Source: Adiantum capillus-veneris
Lineage: Eukaryota; Streptophyta; Polypodiopsida; Polypodiales; Pteridaceae
DNA length: 64,000 bases
Direction of reading: 5' to 3'
Assembly (NCBI GenBank): GCA_014529385.2
Contig: CM043952.1
Coordinates: forward strand, 67,561,370 to 67,625,369
Below, piece after piece: positions 31,904-46,477 of the stretch; within the stretch, counting starts at the first letter, position 1, and each line of letters begins with the position of its first letter. The translations under genes were made by a program, and so were the position numbers. Under the pieces are notes generated by a model. It did not search any database. It was not told the origin of the DNA and worked only from the letters and a program-made list of their open reading frames with translations.

Positions 31904-34350
31904 CTACCCGCATAGGAAACCAGTACAAAAGATATTTGGTAAAATACAAAAACCACTTGGAGGCAAAGGAGCTTTTATTTGTATGAAAGGGCTTACTAGA
32001 CTCCTAGTATTAGAAAGTTTTTGATGATGTTGAACAAACAACTATGCCTTCGCCTTATTATAGTCTGTACCATTTTGAAAGTTACTGATGTGCTCTACGA
32101 GTCCGTAGAAGAGCAAGGAAGGACTATGAAAATCAAAGCAAGCAACTATGCCCATATGGTTGACCAGACTAGGGAGATAAGAAGAAGGATCATCACAAGG
32201 ATCCAAGAATGTCAAGCCTATTTGGACAATGTTCCTGGCGAGATTGACTCTCTTCCTTGCGGATAAAGACTTCTTACTGCTGGGACCTGTTTGCTCCCCT
32301 ACAGGAGGTTTTGTATAAAAGTTCGACGTATTGAGCACTGTGGATGCTTATCTTCGAAGGCTAAAATATATCTACTCTCCTTTGTAAAATTTTGAAATTT
32401 TGTGTAGCTATGATCAACCAACCCATTGCTTGTGTTTCCCATATGTATATTTTGATTCTTTTATAATACAAATCTCCCATGCTTTTATGGAATTTTTTTG
32501 TTGTTTTTGGGCCATTATCAACTTTGTAATGAGGTTCTAATCGACAAGATTTATCGAACAATCCACGATTGGTTGCAAGGGGGCAAAGCTTTACTAAGGC
32601 CTTATGTGGGCCAAAGTTGCCAAACAACGAACATACTCACCAAGTTGAGGTAAAGGGAGTGTATATGGACAATTGGAAGCTGGCAATCAATAATTAAAAG
32701 GAAAGGGTGTGGGGTGCCAAGGGTACTTTTAATGATGAGGTGAGAGACAGTGAGGAGGAAAATTGCAATTGGGCAAGGATACCTTTTGTATGAAATAATA
32801 AAGAAAGGAAGCTCTTACACTCGTACATAGGATGGAGCTACCAACCACATGACCAAGAGTTAACACAGGCATAGACAAAGGCCAAGGGAAAGCATTATTA
32901 CAAAGATTCCATTCTTACATATTTCACAAGGTTTGAAATTTGAAAGATCCTCTTCTTGGTACATAAGTATCAAAGTAAAATGGTTTTGAATCTTGCTAGA
33001 TTTCATTTTACTAAATACTTTAAAGTTTTATATTGGAAGAATTCCTTGAGCAACAATAGTTACAGTGGAGTTTTGAACCTTTAGAATAAAGCTTTCCATT
33101 TTGCTAGATTCCATTTTACTAGAATTCCTTGAGCAACAATTGGATATCCAGTTATTGACTAATCACTCATTATTTTTAAATTCCCATTTTTAGAGAAAGT
33201 TCGCGATAGTGTTGCCTTGAACAAGAAACTGTTAACCGATTTTCTCAAAGAAAGGAGATACAATACATTTTTACTGCCTAAATACCAAAATCTCTAAAAA
33301 CACAAAAATAGGTAAAATTTGGCACCTATTTGTCAAAGGGGTGTTGGCCTAATTGTTAAGGTGGGGGGGCTTTAAGCGCCAACTATGGTTCAACCCTTGA
33401 GACATGTGGTTGTGGGTGAGTGGGCGCAATCCCATAAAACTAGTCGAAACGAAGCTTCGAACGGATTCAGTAAATTTTAACAGACATTTCCAAGTTTCAA
33501 TTGTCCTTTTTTATATGGGCTCTTAGAAATGTTAGTGATCCACATTTTCAACGTTAGAAAATTTTACTCGTGGCAAAATGGCCAACGGGGCCGCCACCCT
33601 GGCCGCAGAAGAATGACAAAGGGCCGAAATGATGACGGGGAGCCCTCCCCAATTGGAGCCTACCACGTGGATTGGAAGAGAAGTCGGTGGAAAGAATGGA
33701 TGATGGAGTAGAAATTTTCTTACCGATACCTAGCCTGCATGGCAAAAGTTATAGGACGGTGACCGGCTGTAGGCCTATCGATCGGCAGGTGGTGCGCAGG
33801 CCCGACAGAAAAGCAGTGGGACAGTCATCATTCCTGCTCACCAAAATTGGTGCCACGTCCACATCGGCGTGTACAAGTCGGACGGAGCACGGTCCTATTA
33901 TGAAGGGCCACGTCGGAGTACATCCCTGTATGCATGGACAGAGGAGATCGACGTTTCTCAATGCTGCTTGGCTTTTGAGCGATTCACGGCCGAGATCCAG
34001 GGCTGGCCTATACGTCCTTTTGACAGGCCAGACTGCTGCCGCAGTGCCGGTATCGTTAAGCATTTCAAAATTTGAGTGTGTCTCTCTTTAGGCATCAAAA
34101 AGCTTCCACTACGGCCTTTATTGTCCTCCACGGTTTTCCCCCTTTCATTGCCTTCTCATTACCGTACACTCTCACATTTTCTATTTGGTAGATTTCCCCA
34201 AATATCCACTACAGCGTTCGGAAATAACCATTTTCCCAAACATACAAAATTCCTTTTCTTGAATATGCCAAGATCAATATGCTATTTTTCTCTTTTTTGG
34301 GATGGAATTTCTCCTTTTGGGCTTGCCCTCAGTTGGCATTTTTGAAATAA
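31904..34350. other. No clear gene; short frames only
   Basis: A small plus-strand frame at 32021-32266 (ending RIQECQAYLDNVPGEIDSL) has a protein-like composition but no recognised family. From about 33570 to 34075 the sequence is distinctly richer in G and C than its surroundings and has overlapping frames on both strands. I cannot assign it. Confidence 0.4.
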
Positions 34351-34351
34351 A

Positions 34352-34426
34352 CTAGAGTGCGTCGTTAGCCGTAGAGTCCGAGGGTAAGAGAAAACAAGAA
34401 CCTCTGAAAGACAAAAACTTGGGGGG

Positions 34427-34486
<60 letters not shown>

Positions 34487-36100
34487 TTGTTGAGCTTTCA
34501 AAAGTACACCACACTTGGCATACATGTCAACCAAAGTATTGCCAAGCATGACAGTTGTTGTCAACAACCCTTGATTGACAATCTCCTCGTGAATTTGTTT
34601 GCCCATATCAATGTCTCGCATAATGCCACATGCCTTCAAAATGCAAGCATAGGTGACTGCATCTGGAGAGAAATCCTCACTACGCATACAATGGAAACAA
34701 TTCAAAGCTTCTTGACCCTGGCCTTGTTGGGCATATCCTACAATTAATGCAGTCCAAGAGATGACATCTCGGTTGGGAAGCTCGTCCAGAACTTGTTCTG
34801 CTTTCCAAAGTACACCACAATTAGCATACATATATACCAACGCATTGCCAAGCACGAAATTCTTCTCCAACAACCTCTGACTAACAATCTCGTCACGAAT
34901 TTGTTTGCCCAGATCAACGTCTTGAATAATACCGCATGCCTTCAAGGCACAAGCATAGGTGACCGCATCCGGAGAGAGGCCCTCGTTTCGCAAGCGATGA
35001 AAACAGCCCAGAGCTTCGTGACCCTGCCCATGTCGGGCATATCCTGCAATATATAAGTGCAATCCAACCGACGACATTCTGAACTGGAAGCTCATCAACA
35101 ACTTGTTGTGCCCTGACAAGTGCACCGCACTTAACATACATACTGACCAACAAGCTCTGTAACCTGCGAACTGCATGTGGAGAAGATCGAATTGCAGAAA
35201 GTGTGCCACGTGGGTTACTGAGAGGCCAGGGATGCGATTTCCAGAACTTGTGCTTTCCAAAGTGCCACGTGGGTTACTGAGAGGCCAGGGATGCGATTTC
35301 CATAACTTGTGCTTTCCAAAGTATACCACAATTAGCATACATGTATACCAACACATTGCCAAGCACGACATTCTTCTCCAACAACCTTTGACTAACAATC
35401 TCGTCATGAATTTGTTTGCCCAAATCAACGTCTTGAATAATACCGCATGCCTTCAAGGCACAAGCATAGGTGACCGCATCCGGAGAGAGGCCCTCGCTTC
35501 GCAAGCGATGAAAACAGCCCAGAGCTTCGTGACCCTGTCCATGTCGGGCATATCCTGCAATAAGTGCAATCCAACCAACGGCATCCCGGACTGGAAGCTC
35601 ATCAACAACTTGTTGTGCCTTGACAAGTGCACCGCACTTAACATACATATTGGCCAACAAGCTCTGTAACCTGCGAACTGCTTGTGGAGAAGATCGAATT
35701 GCTCCTGAGAGCAATGTAGAATGCATCAGCGCTGGGGTTTTTCTGGCTTTGAAACCCGATAGAAAGTGTGCCAAATGCAGAATGCTTCAGCGCTAGGGTT
35801 TTTTTTGGCTTTGAAGCCCGATAGAAAGTGTTCCATGTGGGTTACAAGTGCACCGCACTTAACATACATATTGGCCAACAAGCTCTGTAACCTGTGAACT
35901 GCTTGTGGAGAAGATCGAATTGCTCCTGAGAGCAATGCAGAATGCTTCAGCGCTGGGGTTTTTGGCTTTGAAGCCTGATAGAAAGTGTGCCAAATGCAGA
36001 ATGCTTCAAGGCTGGATTTTTTTGGCTTTGAAGCTCGATAGAAAGTGTGCCACCCGGCTTATTGAGAGGCCAGGGATGTGATTTTGGCTCCTACGCTAAC
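34352..36100 (-). pseudogene. PLS-class PPR pseudogene with internal tandem duplication
   Basis: The minus strand carries repeated pentatricopeptide units: YARHGQGHEALGCFHRLR, GLSPDAVTYACALKACG, DLGKQIHDEIVSQRLLEKN and LVYMYANCGVLWKAEQVLDE. These are typical of plant PPR proteins that bind organelle RNA. Related blocks occur at about 34500-35190, 35280-35770 and, as a short piece, 35840-35960. The word TTCGAAT/AATTCGATCTTCTCC near each unit's start shows segmental duplication. Open frames are cut by a 4-base insertion near 35050 and run into a GA microsatellite at 34431-34483. No complete PPR gene with a DYW end or signal peptide is present. Confidence 0.88.
34431..34483. repeat. GA microsatellite
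   Basis: About 26 GA units interrupting the PPR coding sequence; read on the minus strand it adds a meaningless Ser-Leu run to the frame. Confidence 0.97.
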
Positions 36101-36822
36101 GAAGTAAAAACGGCACGTTATTAAGATGAGACACATTTTTTCCGAACATTGCTCCACTATTTAAATACGCTCCCCCCCCCAAAAGAAAAAAACCAAAAAC
36201 TCTCTCTCTCTCTCTCTATGGTGCGCACATGCACCTTACTTACCTGCTGCCAGGCAAAAAGTGTAGTAGATCTATCGAAGGGCCCACCATGCCCCTATAG
36301 AGATCGACCACTTGCTCAACTGGGGCTATCAGAACTTCAATAGCTTGGAGAATCCGATGAAAGGCGATGGTGTGCCGTTTGGCTTGCACCCTTGCAGGTC
36401 AACCATTGGATTTTCCTGGATATAAGGGTTGGTCTTCCTGTCATCTTGAGGCACAAGCATGTGTGCTTAGTGACGGGTGATGGATGCTTGACTGGTGCAC
36501 TATGTAATTGTGCTAATATATAACATGATCGAGTTCAACAGGAGGGGTTTTTTAATGCAAACATTTTAAGAAAATCAACCGAGATACTTTAAAATAAGGG
36601 GAACTATTATATTCCTATTCGAAAAAAAATTCTTAAAATAAGGAGTCATTTTATTCATTCAAACATGTTAAAAAATGACTTTTTAAAATACCCCCCAATT
36701 ACACACGGTATATAAGGGGGTTCTCAATAGTGCCCCGCCCCCCTCTCGAGAATGGATGGCCAATCGCTGTTTCTTATTTTCATTGGTGGTGATTGGCATG
36801 TGCCCAACCTCTCTTGCACGCA

Positions 36823-36890
<68 letters not shown>

Positions 36891-37652
36891 CCAACTTTTT
36901 ATACCGATACTATCTTTTAAACTATCTTTCTTGCACCCACTCAAAGGTTAACACTAGTTGCACACACATCACTCTAGGCTTAAAACACACTGTATTTCTA
37001 CTAGGGGGGGGGGGTGACATTCCTTGCTTTGCACAAAACAAGTTGCAATGTAGGCTCATCTCATTATACAATAATACATTAGATTCTAAATTATATGCAC
37101 AATAGTGCAACTTCTTAGTGCATTCTAGCTAATGCCATTGATCAGCAAGTCTTCACAAACAAGATAAAATAGTTATAAAATGTATATAATGCACACATAT
37201 CCTTTAGTATCAAGATTGTGAGGAATAGAAAAGAAATTGTTTAATAGAGCCTTTGGGACTCCACTCCAAGCTATAGTATATATTCCTCATTCCACTCTAG
37301 GCTTAAGATATGCATACACCTCATTCTAGGTATGTGAAATTCCTTGATGTGCACAAGGCTCTTGTAGTTATAGTAGATTCTATACTACTTTGTACTAGCT
37401 AGTGCTTATGGTAGTTAGTGTGGGCATTTGGTTCAATGCAAGTGCATTCTAGCTAGCTAGCTTTTGGCATACAGCAGAGCTAGTGAAAGTGAGGTATAGA
37501 CTTATATGAGCTTAGCGCAGCAGGTGGAGGATAAGAACTTAGCTTGAGCTTTGCAGATTACATATATTCTGATGGTGTTTAGAAGCTTCCATCTTAGCGC
37601 CACGCTTCCATCTTTGCATGCTTTTGCAGAGAAGTACTATTAAGCCACATTA
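36101..37652. other. Upstream flank of the MAKR-like gene with CT/CA microsatellite
   Basis: No gene seen. CT then CA dinucleotide runs occupy about 36824-36886. TATA-like words occur at 37181-37188 (TGTATATAA) and 37274-37282 (AGTATATAT), 370-470 bases before the ATG, so a long leader is possible, but neither is confirmed. Confidence 0.5.
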
Positions 37653-39560
37653 ATGAAGGAAATGAATTTGCAGCAGAAGCAAGGGATGAAGGCGGCCATT
37701 GATGAAGCTGCCTCTGTTGCAGAGAGTATAAGTACTGATGATGTTGTGGGTGCAATTAAGGAGATCGCCTGCAAGGGAGCTAGACAAGCAGACAAGCAGT
37801 TAGAAAGCCTTGCCAGTACTACTACTACTACTACAATGAGAAGGATGTCTGCAGAGTCTCAAGACTTTGAGTTCAACAAGGTGATGGGGAGGATGGCATC
37901 TACAGATGGAGGTGAAGAGGGAGAGTACAAGCAGATAGAGATGCCATCAGCAGATGAGCTCTTCTACAAAGGGCAGCTGCTGCCTTTAGCAGTGCAATAC
38001 AACAAAAACAGCAGTATCAATATTGCATGGGCTCATCAGCACCATCTCCATCTCCATGACTCTCCAGCTGGTCCTGCTAGCATTAATAATACTATCAATG
38101 CTTCTGCCTCTGGTTCCCCCCCCACCCATCCTGCAGCTGATGATCACCTCCCTAATCCCTTTGAGCCCTTCTCCTCTCAGCTTGTCTGCAGAGAGCAAGA
38201 CGTAAGATTCAGCTCTTCCTGCAGAATGGAGCTTGCAGGGCAGCTGGACTACTCCAGTAGCCCCCCCTCCCTCTTTCATGACCTCAGAAGCTCCAGTTTT
38301 AGATCCCACAGCAGCAAATACAGCTCCTACTACTGTCATTACTATGCTAACTATGGCAGCTCCTCCAATTGTAGCAGCAGTAATAGTGGGGATTCCTCCA
38401 CTGCTGGGGCAGAAAGTAGCAGCTCCTCTAGAGACTCCAACGGTAGCTCCCAAGACTCCCACGCAGCAGCACCTGCACCAGCTTTCTCTACAAGCTACCC
38501 TTCAGACACCCTCAACAACATGAATAGTGATCACCATCTCTGCTGCAGCAGCTCCTGCTCCCATTGCCCCAAACGCAAGCATTTAGGGTTTCTACAGAGC
38601 TGGCGTCTCCTCCTCCTCCATGGATTCAAACGAGGCAGCTCCTCAACTCATGATGACCATGAGCATGACCATCACCATCACCAAGCTCACCATAACTCAA
38701 GCAAATCGCACATTAATCATAGCCTCCATGGGGGCTTGCAGAGACCAGCTAATTTATCCTACTCAGCAGAGTTGATTATGGATCATCATCCTAATCGGGG
38801 TCTATCTGCATCATTAGCATGTGGATGCAAATTGCAGGATTACAGAAAGGGCTGCATTAAGAGTGTTAATGATGCAGGCAAGCCCAAGTCAAGCTCTGGG
38901 ACAGGATTAATGGAGAAAGAAGTAGGGATGAAGAAGGAGCTAAGTAGCAGGGATAAGCAGAGTGAGGTTAAGGAATCAAGCAGCACCATTAATTATAATG
39001 GAGCTATAAACAGTAACAACAGCAAAGGCTCAAAATGGCAAAGAAGGATTAAGCCAAACATAAGCATGATTAAGGCAAGATTAGTGGGTGGTAATCACGG
39101 GCAGCTGCAAGAGAAGGCTAGGAGCCATGATCAGGAGCAGGAAGAGGAGAGAGGGTGGAGCAGTAGCACGACGAAGAGGAGGGTCACACGGAAGCTTTCA
39201 TTAGACAGGAAATTTTCGCAACCGGCTCTTTGCGAGTCCAGTGGTAAGACCGGGCTCTCCAATGTGAACGTGTCCTTTCGCTTCCACGGAGGATCAGCAG
39301 GAGCGGCTAGCAGCAGCAGCTGTCCTGCATCCGTGAGATCGTCGCCCAACCACAGCGGCCTTCTCTCTCCTGTGCTGCCCACCTCAATAGGCAGCAGTAG
39401 CAGTAGCATGAGCACAATGCAAGAGCTCCACAGTGCGGTGCAAGGGGCCATAGCCCATTGTAAGCAGTCCGTTAACTCTGCTAATACCTCTTCTCATATT
39501 AATCCCATATTGCCTCCCCCGACTCCACTGACCCAGCTTTCAGCCTCCCGCGGCTTCTAG
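37653..39560 (+). CDS. MAKR/BKI1-like membrane-associated kinase regulator
   Basis: This is one uninterrupted 635-codon frame from ATG 37653 to a TAG at 39558. Plant BKI1/MAKR proteins are anchored to the plasma membrane by Lys/Arg-rich stretches and restrain or assist receptor kinases such as BRI1. The signatures here are FEFNKVMGRM (about residue 72), SADELFYKGQLLPL (about 100-113), and basic segments around 470-480 and 525-540 (KWQRRIKPN, KRRVTRKLSLDRKF). Near the C-terminus are SCPASVRSSPNHSGLL and STMQELHSAVQGAIAHCKQS, which match the conserved receptor-interacting end of the family. The middle is long and rich in Ser and His. At 635 residues it is about twice the usual family length. 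A nearer Met at 37662 is an alternative start. There are no introns and no lesions; this is the best intact host gene here. Confidence 0.88.
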   Translation: MKEMNLQQKQGMKAAIDEAASVAESISTDDVVGAIKEIACKGARQADKQLESLASTTTTTTMRRMSAESQDFEFNKVMGRMASTDGGEEGEYKQIEMPSADELFYKGQLLPLAVQYNKNSSINIAWAHQHHLHLHDSPAGPASINNTINASASGSPPTHPAADDHLPNPFEPFSSQLVCREQDVRFSSSCRMELAGQLDYSSSPPSLFHDLRSSSFRSHSSKYSSYYCHYYANYGSSSNCSSSNSGDSSTAGAESSSSSRDSNGSSQDSHAAAPAPAFSTSYPSDTLNNMNSDHHLCCSSSCSHCPKRKHLGFLQSWRLLLLHGFKRGSSSTHDDHEHDHHHHQAHHNSSKSHINHSLHGGLQRPANLSYSAELIMDHHPNRGLSASLACGCKLQDYRKGCIKSVNDAGKPKSSSGTGLMEKEVGMKKELSSRDKQSEVKESSSTINYNGAINSNNSKGSKWQRRIKPNISMIKARLVGGNHGQLQEKARSHDQEQEEERGWSSSTTKRRVTRKLSLDRKFSQPALCESSGKTGLSNVNVSFRFHGGSAGAASSSSCPASVRSSPNHSGLLSPVLPTSIGSSSSSMSTMQELHSAVQGAIAHCKQSVNSANTSSHINPILPPPTPLTQLSASRGF

Positions 39561-41152
39561 TGTCGTGTCTTCCTTTTCCTTTCTGAAGCTCTATGTATTT
39601 GTATAATTGTACTCTCCCCATATTGTGGTCATCATGTCTTAATTAGTTGTCGTTTAAAACAATACAGAGCGCAACTTTAATACGAGCAGTTTTGGCCTAC
39701 TTAAAAGGCTCTTGCTAGCAACAGCCGATAGTTGAATTAAGGGTGACTCCACGATGGAGGAGGTAAGAGGTAAGACTTGATTGACTATACATTTTGACTT
39801 GATTGTAGCTTACACACGTGTAAGACGTGCATCTACAAATTTGGCCCGTGGTTGTAAACCAAAGTGGGTCTTTTGCAGTTTAACTTGAGAAAGGTAGGGG
39901 TATCACAAGGGAGTTTCCCAACTCTACCCAACAGAGGACAAAGTTTGTTGATTCTACTCGACAGGGGTTAAACCTTGCCTATGTAGATGCGCCCTAAGTT
40001 TTAAACACCTACTAGGTTCAACAATATTGTATATAGAAAACAATCTTCTTCACATCAGCTCACTTTAGTCTCTTCATTTAATAAGCCACTACTATCTTGT
40101 GATTTCAAAGCAAAAAAATAGATTGTAGTGTCTAGTGTTCTTAAAGTGTTATCTCTCTATCGGCCCATCATAAAGCCTATTGTTATTTGGCTTGTTAAGT
40201 TTAGTAGAGTAGAGATTTATTTTGGTACTTTCACATGGGATCAAAGCTTTATAGTGCCTACTATTGCCAGAGTTTCTCTTCTACAAAGTGTAAGACTACA
40301 CTTGCTCTCTATAAGGAATTGGGTGCTTTCTAAGTTAGCCAAAGTGACTTCTACATTCTACCTACAAAAGCCGACATGCCACCAAAGCTCAACAACATGA
40401 ATTATAAGGTTTGGAAGTTTAGGATGGACCCCTACTTCCATGAGATCCTACTTAGGGATTTATATCTCTCATCACTTATAACTGAGGTCATTGTTGCTTA
40501 ACCCCTTGATTCCTCTAGTTTCAGGTGGAACCATCCTCTAATCAATGGAAACCTAAATACTCTCTGTTTGTTATAAAAGACTCCTATCTCTACTCACAAG
40601 ATAACGAGCACTTGGTCATGGGAAAATTTGCACAATTCCGTAGTTGATCATGTAGAAAATGGTGTAACCAAGACTCGCAAGGCAAATGTATGGAAATGTT
40701 TGGATGCAATATTTAAGTTGTAATGGAAATGGCCTATGAACTTTGAGAGTAGCGGAGTTATGAAAATTAGACAGAGCATTTTTGTGAGTTAGGAAAATTA
40801 GAGAGAGCATTTTTGTGAGATTACTTTGAAAGCATAGAGCACCTCAAATGGGGACACTAGGAAACGCTAGCATTTTGGAACACTAGCGACGGAGCAAGAT
40901 CCTCTATTTTGCAACATTTCACAATGCCAAGGACAGCGGTGCCACCCAAGGGGGCTCACAATGGGACAATGGTTGAACACGTCGGTAGCAGTAGGGGGGG
41001 TTGAGGGATTAAGCGCCAGCGACAAGGTAATCCTCTTCTTCTCGACATGCCACCATGCTTGCCCAAAGTCCTTCAAGCATAGAGCTACACCAAGGGCTTT
41101 GATACCATGTCAACATCAATGATGCAAAAGCATAGAGACCAATGGAAGGAAG

Positions 41153-41224
<72 letters not shown>

Positions 41225-42280
41225 GAACCAACCTACCTTGGCAATGAAATGATGATAATACAATGGGGACTCAGGGTTGCTTATATAGAAACCTCAGTAG
41301 ATTGCCTACCCAGACTTTGACAAATAAGCAAAATAAATACCTAAAAGCTAAACTAAATAATGGAATCACATTGGGCAGTTCACTTGAGATGCCAAAACTC
41401 TAACAATAGCGACCTCGCTGGGGCAGGGGTGAGGGGATGTGAGTCCAAGAGAGCTGAGTTCCAAGTTGGAAGAGGGAGAGAGAGAAAGTAAAATGAAAAG
41501 CTTTGAAAGTGCCAAGGAGCACTACTGACATCGCTAGTGCTCCCCTAGCTCAAGAGAGGTTACATGGAGAATTAGTCAAGCCAAGGGCACCAGCCTCTCA
41601 AAGTTTCCAAATATGACCACTAGATGGACCAATGGGAAAGCAAATGCTAAAAAATGCAAGTTTCCCTACAAAAGAGATTTTAAAATTTATCTTAGAGGAT
41701 TTTTGCCTGCCCATTTGCAGGGGAGCCAAGGAGAGTGAGTGTTTTTTCTTGGGGATTCTTTGTGTAGAGGGGTGTGCTTGCAGAGCTGAAGGAGAGTATT
41801 TTTTTGCCCATCCACCAAGTGGGTGCACCATCTATTGTAAGAGAGTTATGCATGTTTTTTTTGAATATGAGCAAGCTTTCATAGCCGTTTATTGATTTTC
41901 ATTTCCCCTGCCCCCCACCACTTCTTTTGCTTTTGTGTTGTTGTGCCAACATGTGTGAGGAGGTGTTCCCCCTAGGCCATTTTTTGGTATGAGGAATGAG
42001 AGTGTGATAGAGATGTTGTATGTGGTAGCGATATGTGCATTAAAATGAGTTGTGAAATGTGTGTGGGTAGTTGGTCTTGACAAGTGTCAGTGTGGGGTGT
42101 CAATGGTGTGCAACCGGGTGGTGATTTTCTTATCGTGAGCATATTGGTGTGTTGGTTTTTTTGCAGGCAAGGTCTGCTAGTGGAAGTGTTTTGAAGGTGG
42201 TTTTTGAGCGGACCGTGTTGCTGTGAATGCCTTGAACTATAGAGAGGCCTTGTGTTGTGTTTTGGGTGTGTTCCCCCATT
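39561..42280. other. No intact gene; possible copia gag trace and GA microsatellite
   Basis: At 40376-40430 the plus strand reads MPPKLNNMNYKVWKFRMD, which resembles the start of a copia gag protein (N-Y-x-x-W), but it stops soon after and support is weak. A GA run of about 33 units lies at 41156-41222. The rest has only short frames. Confidence 0.4.
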
Positions 42281-42282
42281 CC

Positions 42283-42435
42283 CCCTCCCTAGCATCATGA
42301 AAGTTGTTGGTACATTAGTCAACCCAAAGGGCATAACAAAAAACCCATAGTGTCCAAATCTTGTTGGTGAAGGAAAAAAATTGCAGTATGCGCATGTGCA
42401 TAGATTACCGTAGACTCAATGCAGTTACTACTTAA
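42283..42435. pseudogene. Two gypsy RT scraps in opposite orientations
   Basis: The plus strand at about 42363-42433 reads LLVKEKN then SMRMCIDYRRLNAVTT, and the minus strand at about 42350-42288 reads [18 protein letters not shown]. Both are standard blocks of gypsy reverse transcriptase and normally lie about 60 residues apart on the same strand, so this remnant has been rearranged or inverted. Confidence 0.8.
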
Positions 42436-44459
<2,024 letters not shown>

Positions 44460-46118
44460 TGTAATGGAATTGGCCTATTTAATTTAAAGGTAACGGAAAT
44501 TAATGAGAGTACTTTTGAGAAATGACTTTGTGAGCATAGCGGGTGAACATAATTGAAGATAGCAACATAATCATAGCAAATAGTTAACTTGGCATGAACA
44601 ATACTTTTGCAAGAGAGAGAATTTAGAGAACATGACAACAATTGAGGACCGGATTTATGTGGAGCCGGTCCCCCCTCCAATAGGCATTTGTATTATGATT
44701 TCTCCCATTAAGAGAGACTTGTTACAATACAATCTTTGTGTTCCTTGTGACCTAGGTGATGCAATGAAGATGGAAAGCTTCATGCATCACAAACATAACA
44801 TAAACTTGAAGAAAGCTTTAACTATACCAAGCCTCAGTCCCAAGACCTCAAACACCTTCCAAGGTGGAGAGAACTAGCAGGGAATGAGGGTAGGGAAGAG
44901 GAAGAAGAAACATTTCATAGGAGAAAGAATTAGTTCCTCACTTATCATAACTCTTGTTGCTAGCATACATAATAGCATAGTAATGAAGAAGAAGGATATG
45001 GCAAGCTTAAGCATTGAAGCATGGCTCTTGGTTGGATTTGCACTCCATATCCAAGAGTGTTGGTGTAGGCTCTTAACCTCTACTTGCTTGGAGAAGGAGA
45101 GGGAGCTCTTGGACTTTGCATAGCACACAATGAGAGTGTTTGTGAGTGTGTGTGGGTGAGTATAACCCCTAAGCAACCCCCTAGCTTGCTTGGGTCGACC
45201 CCTCCTTGTAGCTCATGCTTGAAGCTCATTGGACCCCTCCAGGCCTAGCCAATCACAAGCAGGAGGCATTACAAGCAGTAAGGGTAGCCTTGAGACAAGT
45301 GTCCCCCTTTCCCTTTTGAGAGAGAGGGCTAGATAAATGCTAAATCAATTAATTAAATCTCTTAAATTATTATTGGACCCCTTGGGTGGCCAACCAATAG
45401 GCTTCAGGCACACCATGAGGGCAACATGAGGAGGAACTTGACAAGTGTCCCTTTTGCTTTCTTTGTACCATGCATGCCTTGTGTGAGTTTGTGGGTGTTC
45501 TCTCTCATTCTCCCTCATGTAGGGCTCGCCCCCTCCTTTTAGGGATTGAATATTTGACTTTTTGACACCTCAAGCCCCTCATGCATAGGCCCAGTTCCCA
45601 CCACAAGCTTGGCTCATAAGCACTTTAAGCTTGGGCTGGGTTCTCACCTCAAGTGCAACCATAGCATCTCAAGCATGTCAAGCACCTCAAGCATGTCAAG
45701 CACCTCAAGCATCTCAATAATTAAGCACCTCAAGCATCTCAAGCACCTCAATCATCAAGCACCTCAAGCACCTTAGTCATCAAGCATGACAAGCAGGACA
45801 AGCACCTCGAGCTGGGTCGGGTTCCCGCGCCTCAAGCTCAGCCCTAGCTTACCTAAGGTCAAAGGCCTTTTACACACATTATTGGAGGTCTTCAATGAAT
45901 CTAACCCTACGGTCTTATGCTCCATTTGTTAGCCTTGCTCTTTGATAGACCATCTCTCATTTGGGCCCCTTTACCATTGGCCCCGTGTTGAGATAGATCT
46001 ATAAGCACATGTCTATATCTTAACACTTGTTCTCGTTTATTCTCCCACATTAAGTGATCAATTTAATATGAGAAAATCATTTGGGTTGGTTAGATATTAA
46101 ATATTAGATTTTATGACA
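44460..46118 (-). repeat. 3' LTR of the gypsy element
   Basis: 1659 bp, TGTAATGG to TATGACA on the plus strand. It contains the hairpin GGACCGG/CCGGTCC near 44647-44672 and a minisatellite of CACCTCAAGC-type 10-mers at about 45662-45810. Confidence 0.95.
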
Positions 46119-46133
46119 TTACCTCTCTCTTGA
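46119..46133 (-). promoter_or_regulatory. Polypurine tract of the gypsy element
   Basis: Minus-strand TCAAGAGAGAGGTAA immediately before TGTCATAAAATC, where plus-strand DNA synthesis would be primed. Confidence 0.85.
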
Positions 46134-46477
46134 AATCATAGTCGTCCTCGACTATGAGGTAGAAAAGATAAAGCCTTAGTCATTAGTCAATTTTACTTAG
46201 CGGGTAGAGGATCCCTTTTTACCCTACGACATCTTTCCAAGATGGATGACTAATCCATTTGGTGCTTGGGAGACATAGCTGCCGCAAGCATGTCTGGTCT
46301 TTAGTCCATTTCATTCTCCCAAAGTAGAGTGACAAATTCTACTTGGTGTTTGAGAGACGTCGTCGTCACAAACATGATTCTAAGCATGCATACTAGTTAA
46401 ATTTGTGCACAATTAAAAATAGGACTAGTCTTATAAGACAAAAACATGAGTCATTTAAAAGAAATTTGTACATTTGC

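Noticed and set aside
20382-31908. A target-site duplication for the 11.5-kb transposon
   Set aside because: ACCAC and CTACC, or any shift by one to three bases, do not match.
33672-34091. 139-codon frame in a GC-rich stretch
   Set aside because: Overlapping frames on both strands of similar length and no recognisable domain; probably a base-composition effect.
37986-38462. Antisense frame inside the MAKR-like gene
   Set aside because: Shadow of the sense coding sequence; the sense frame has the family motifs at both ends.
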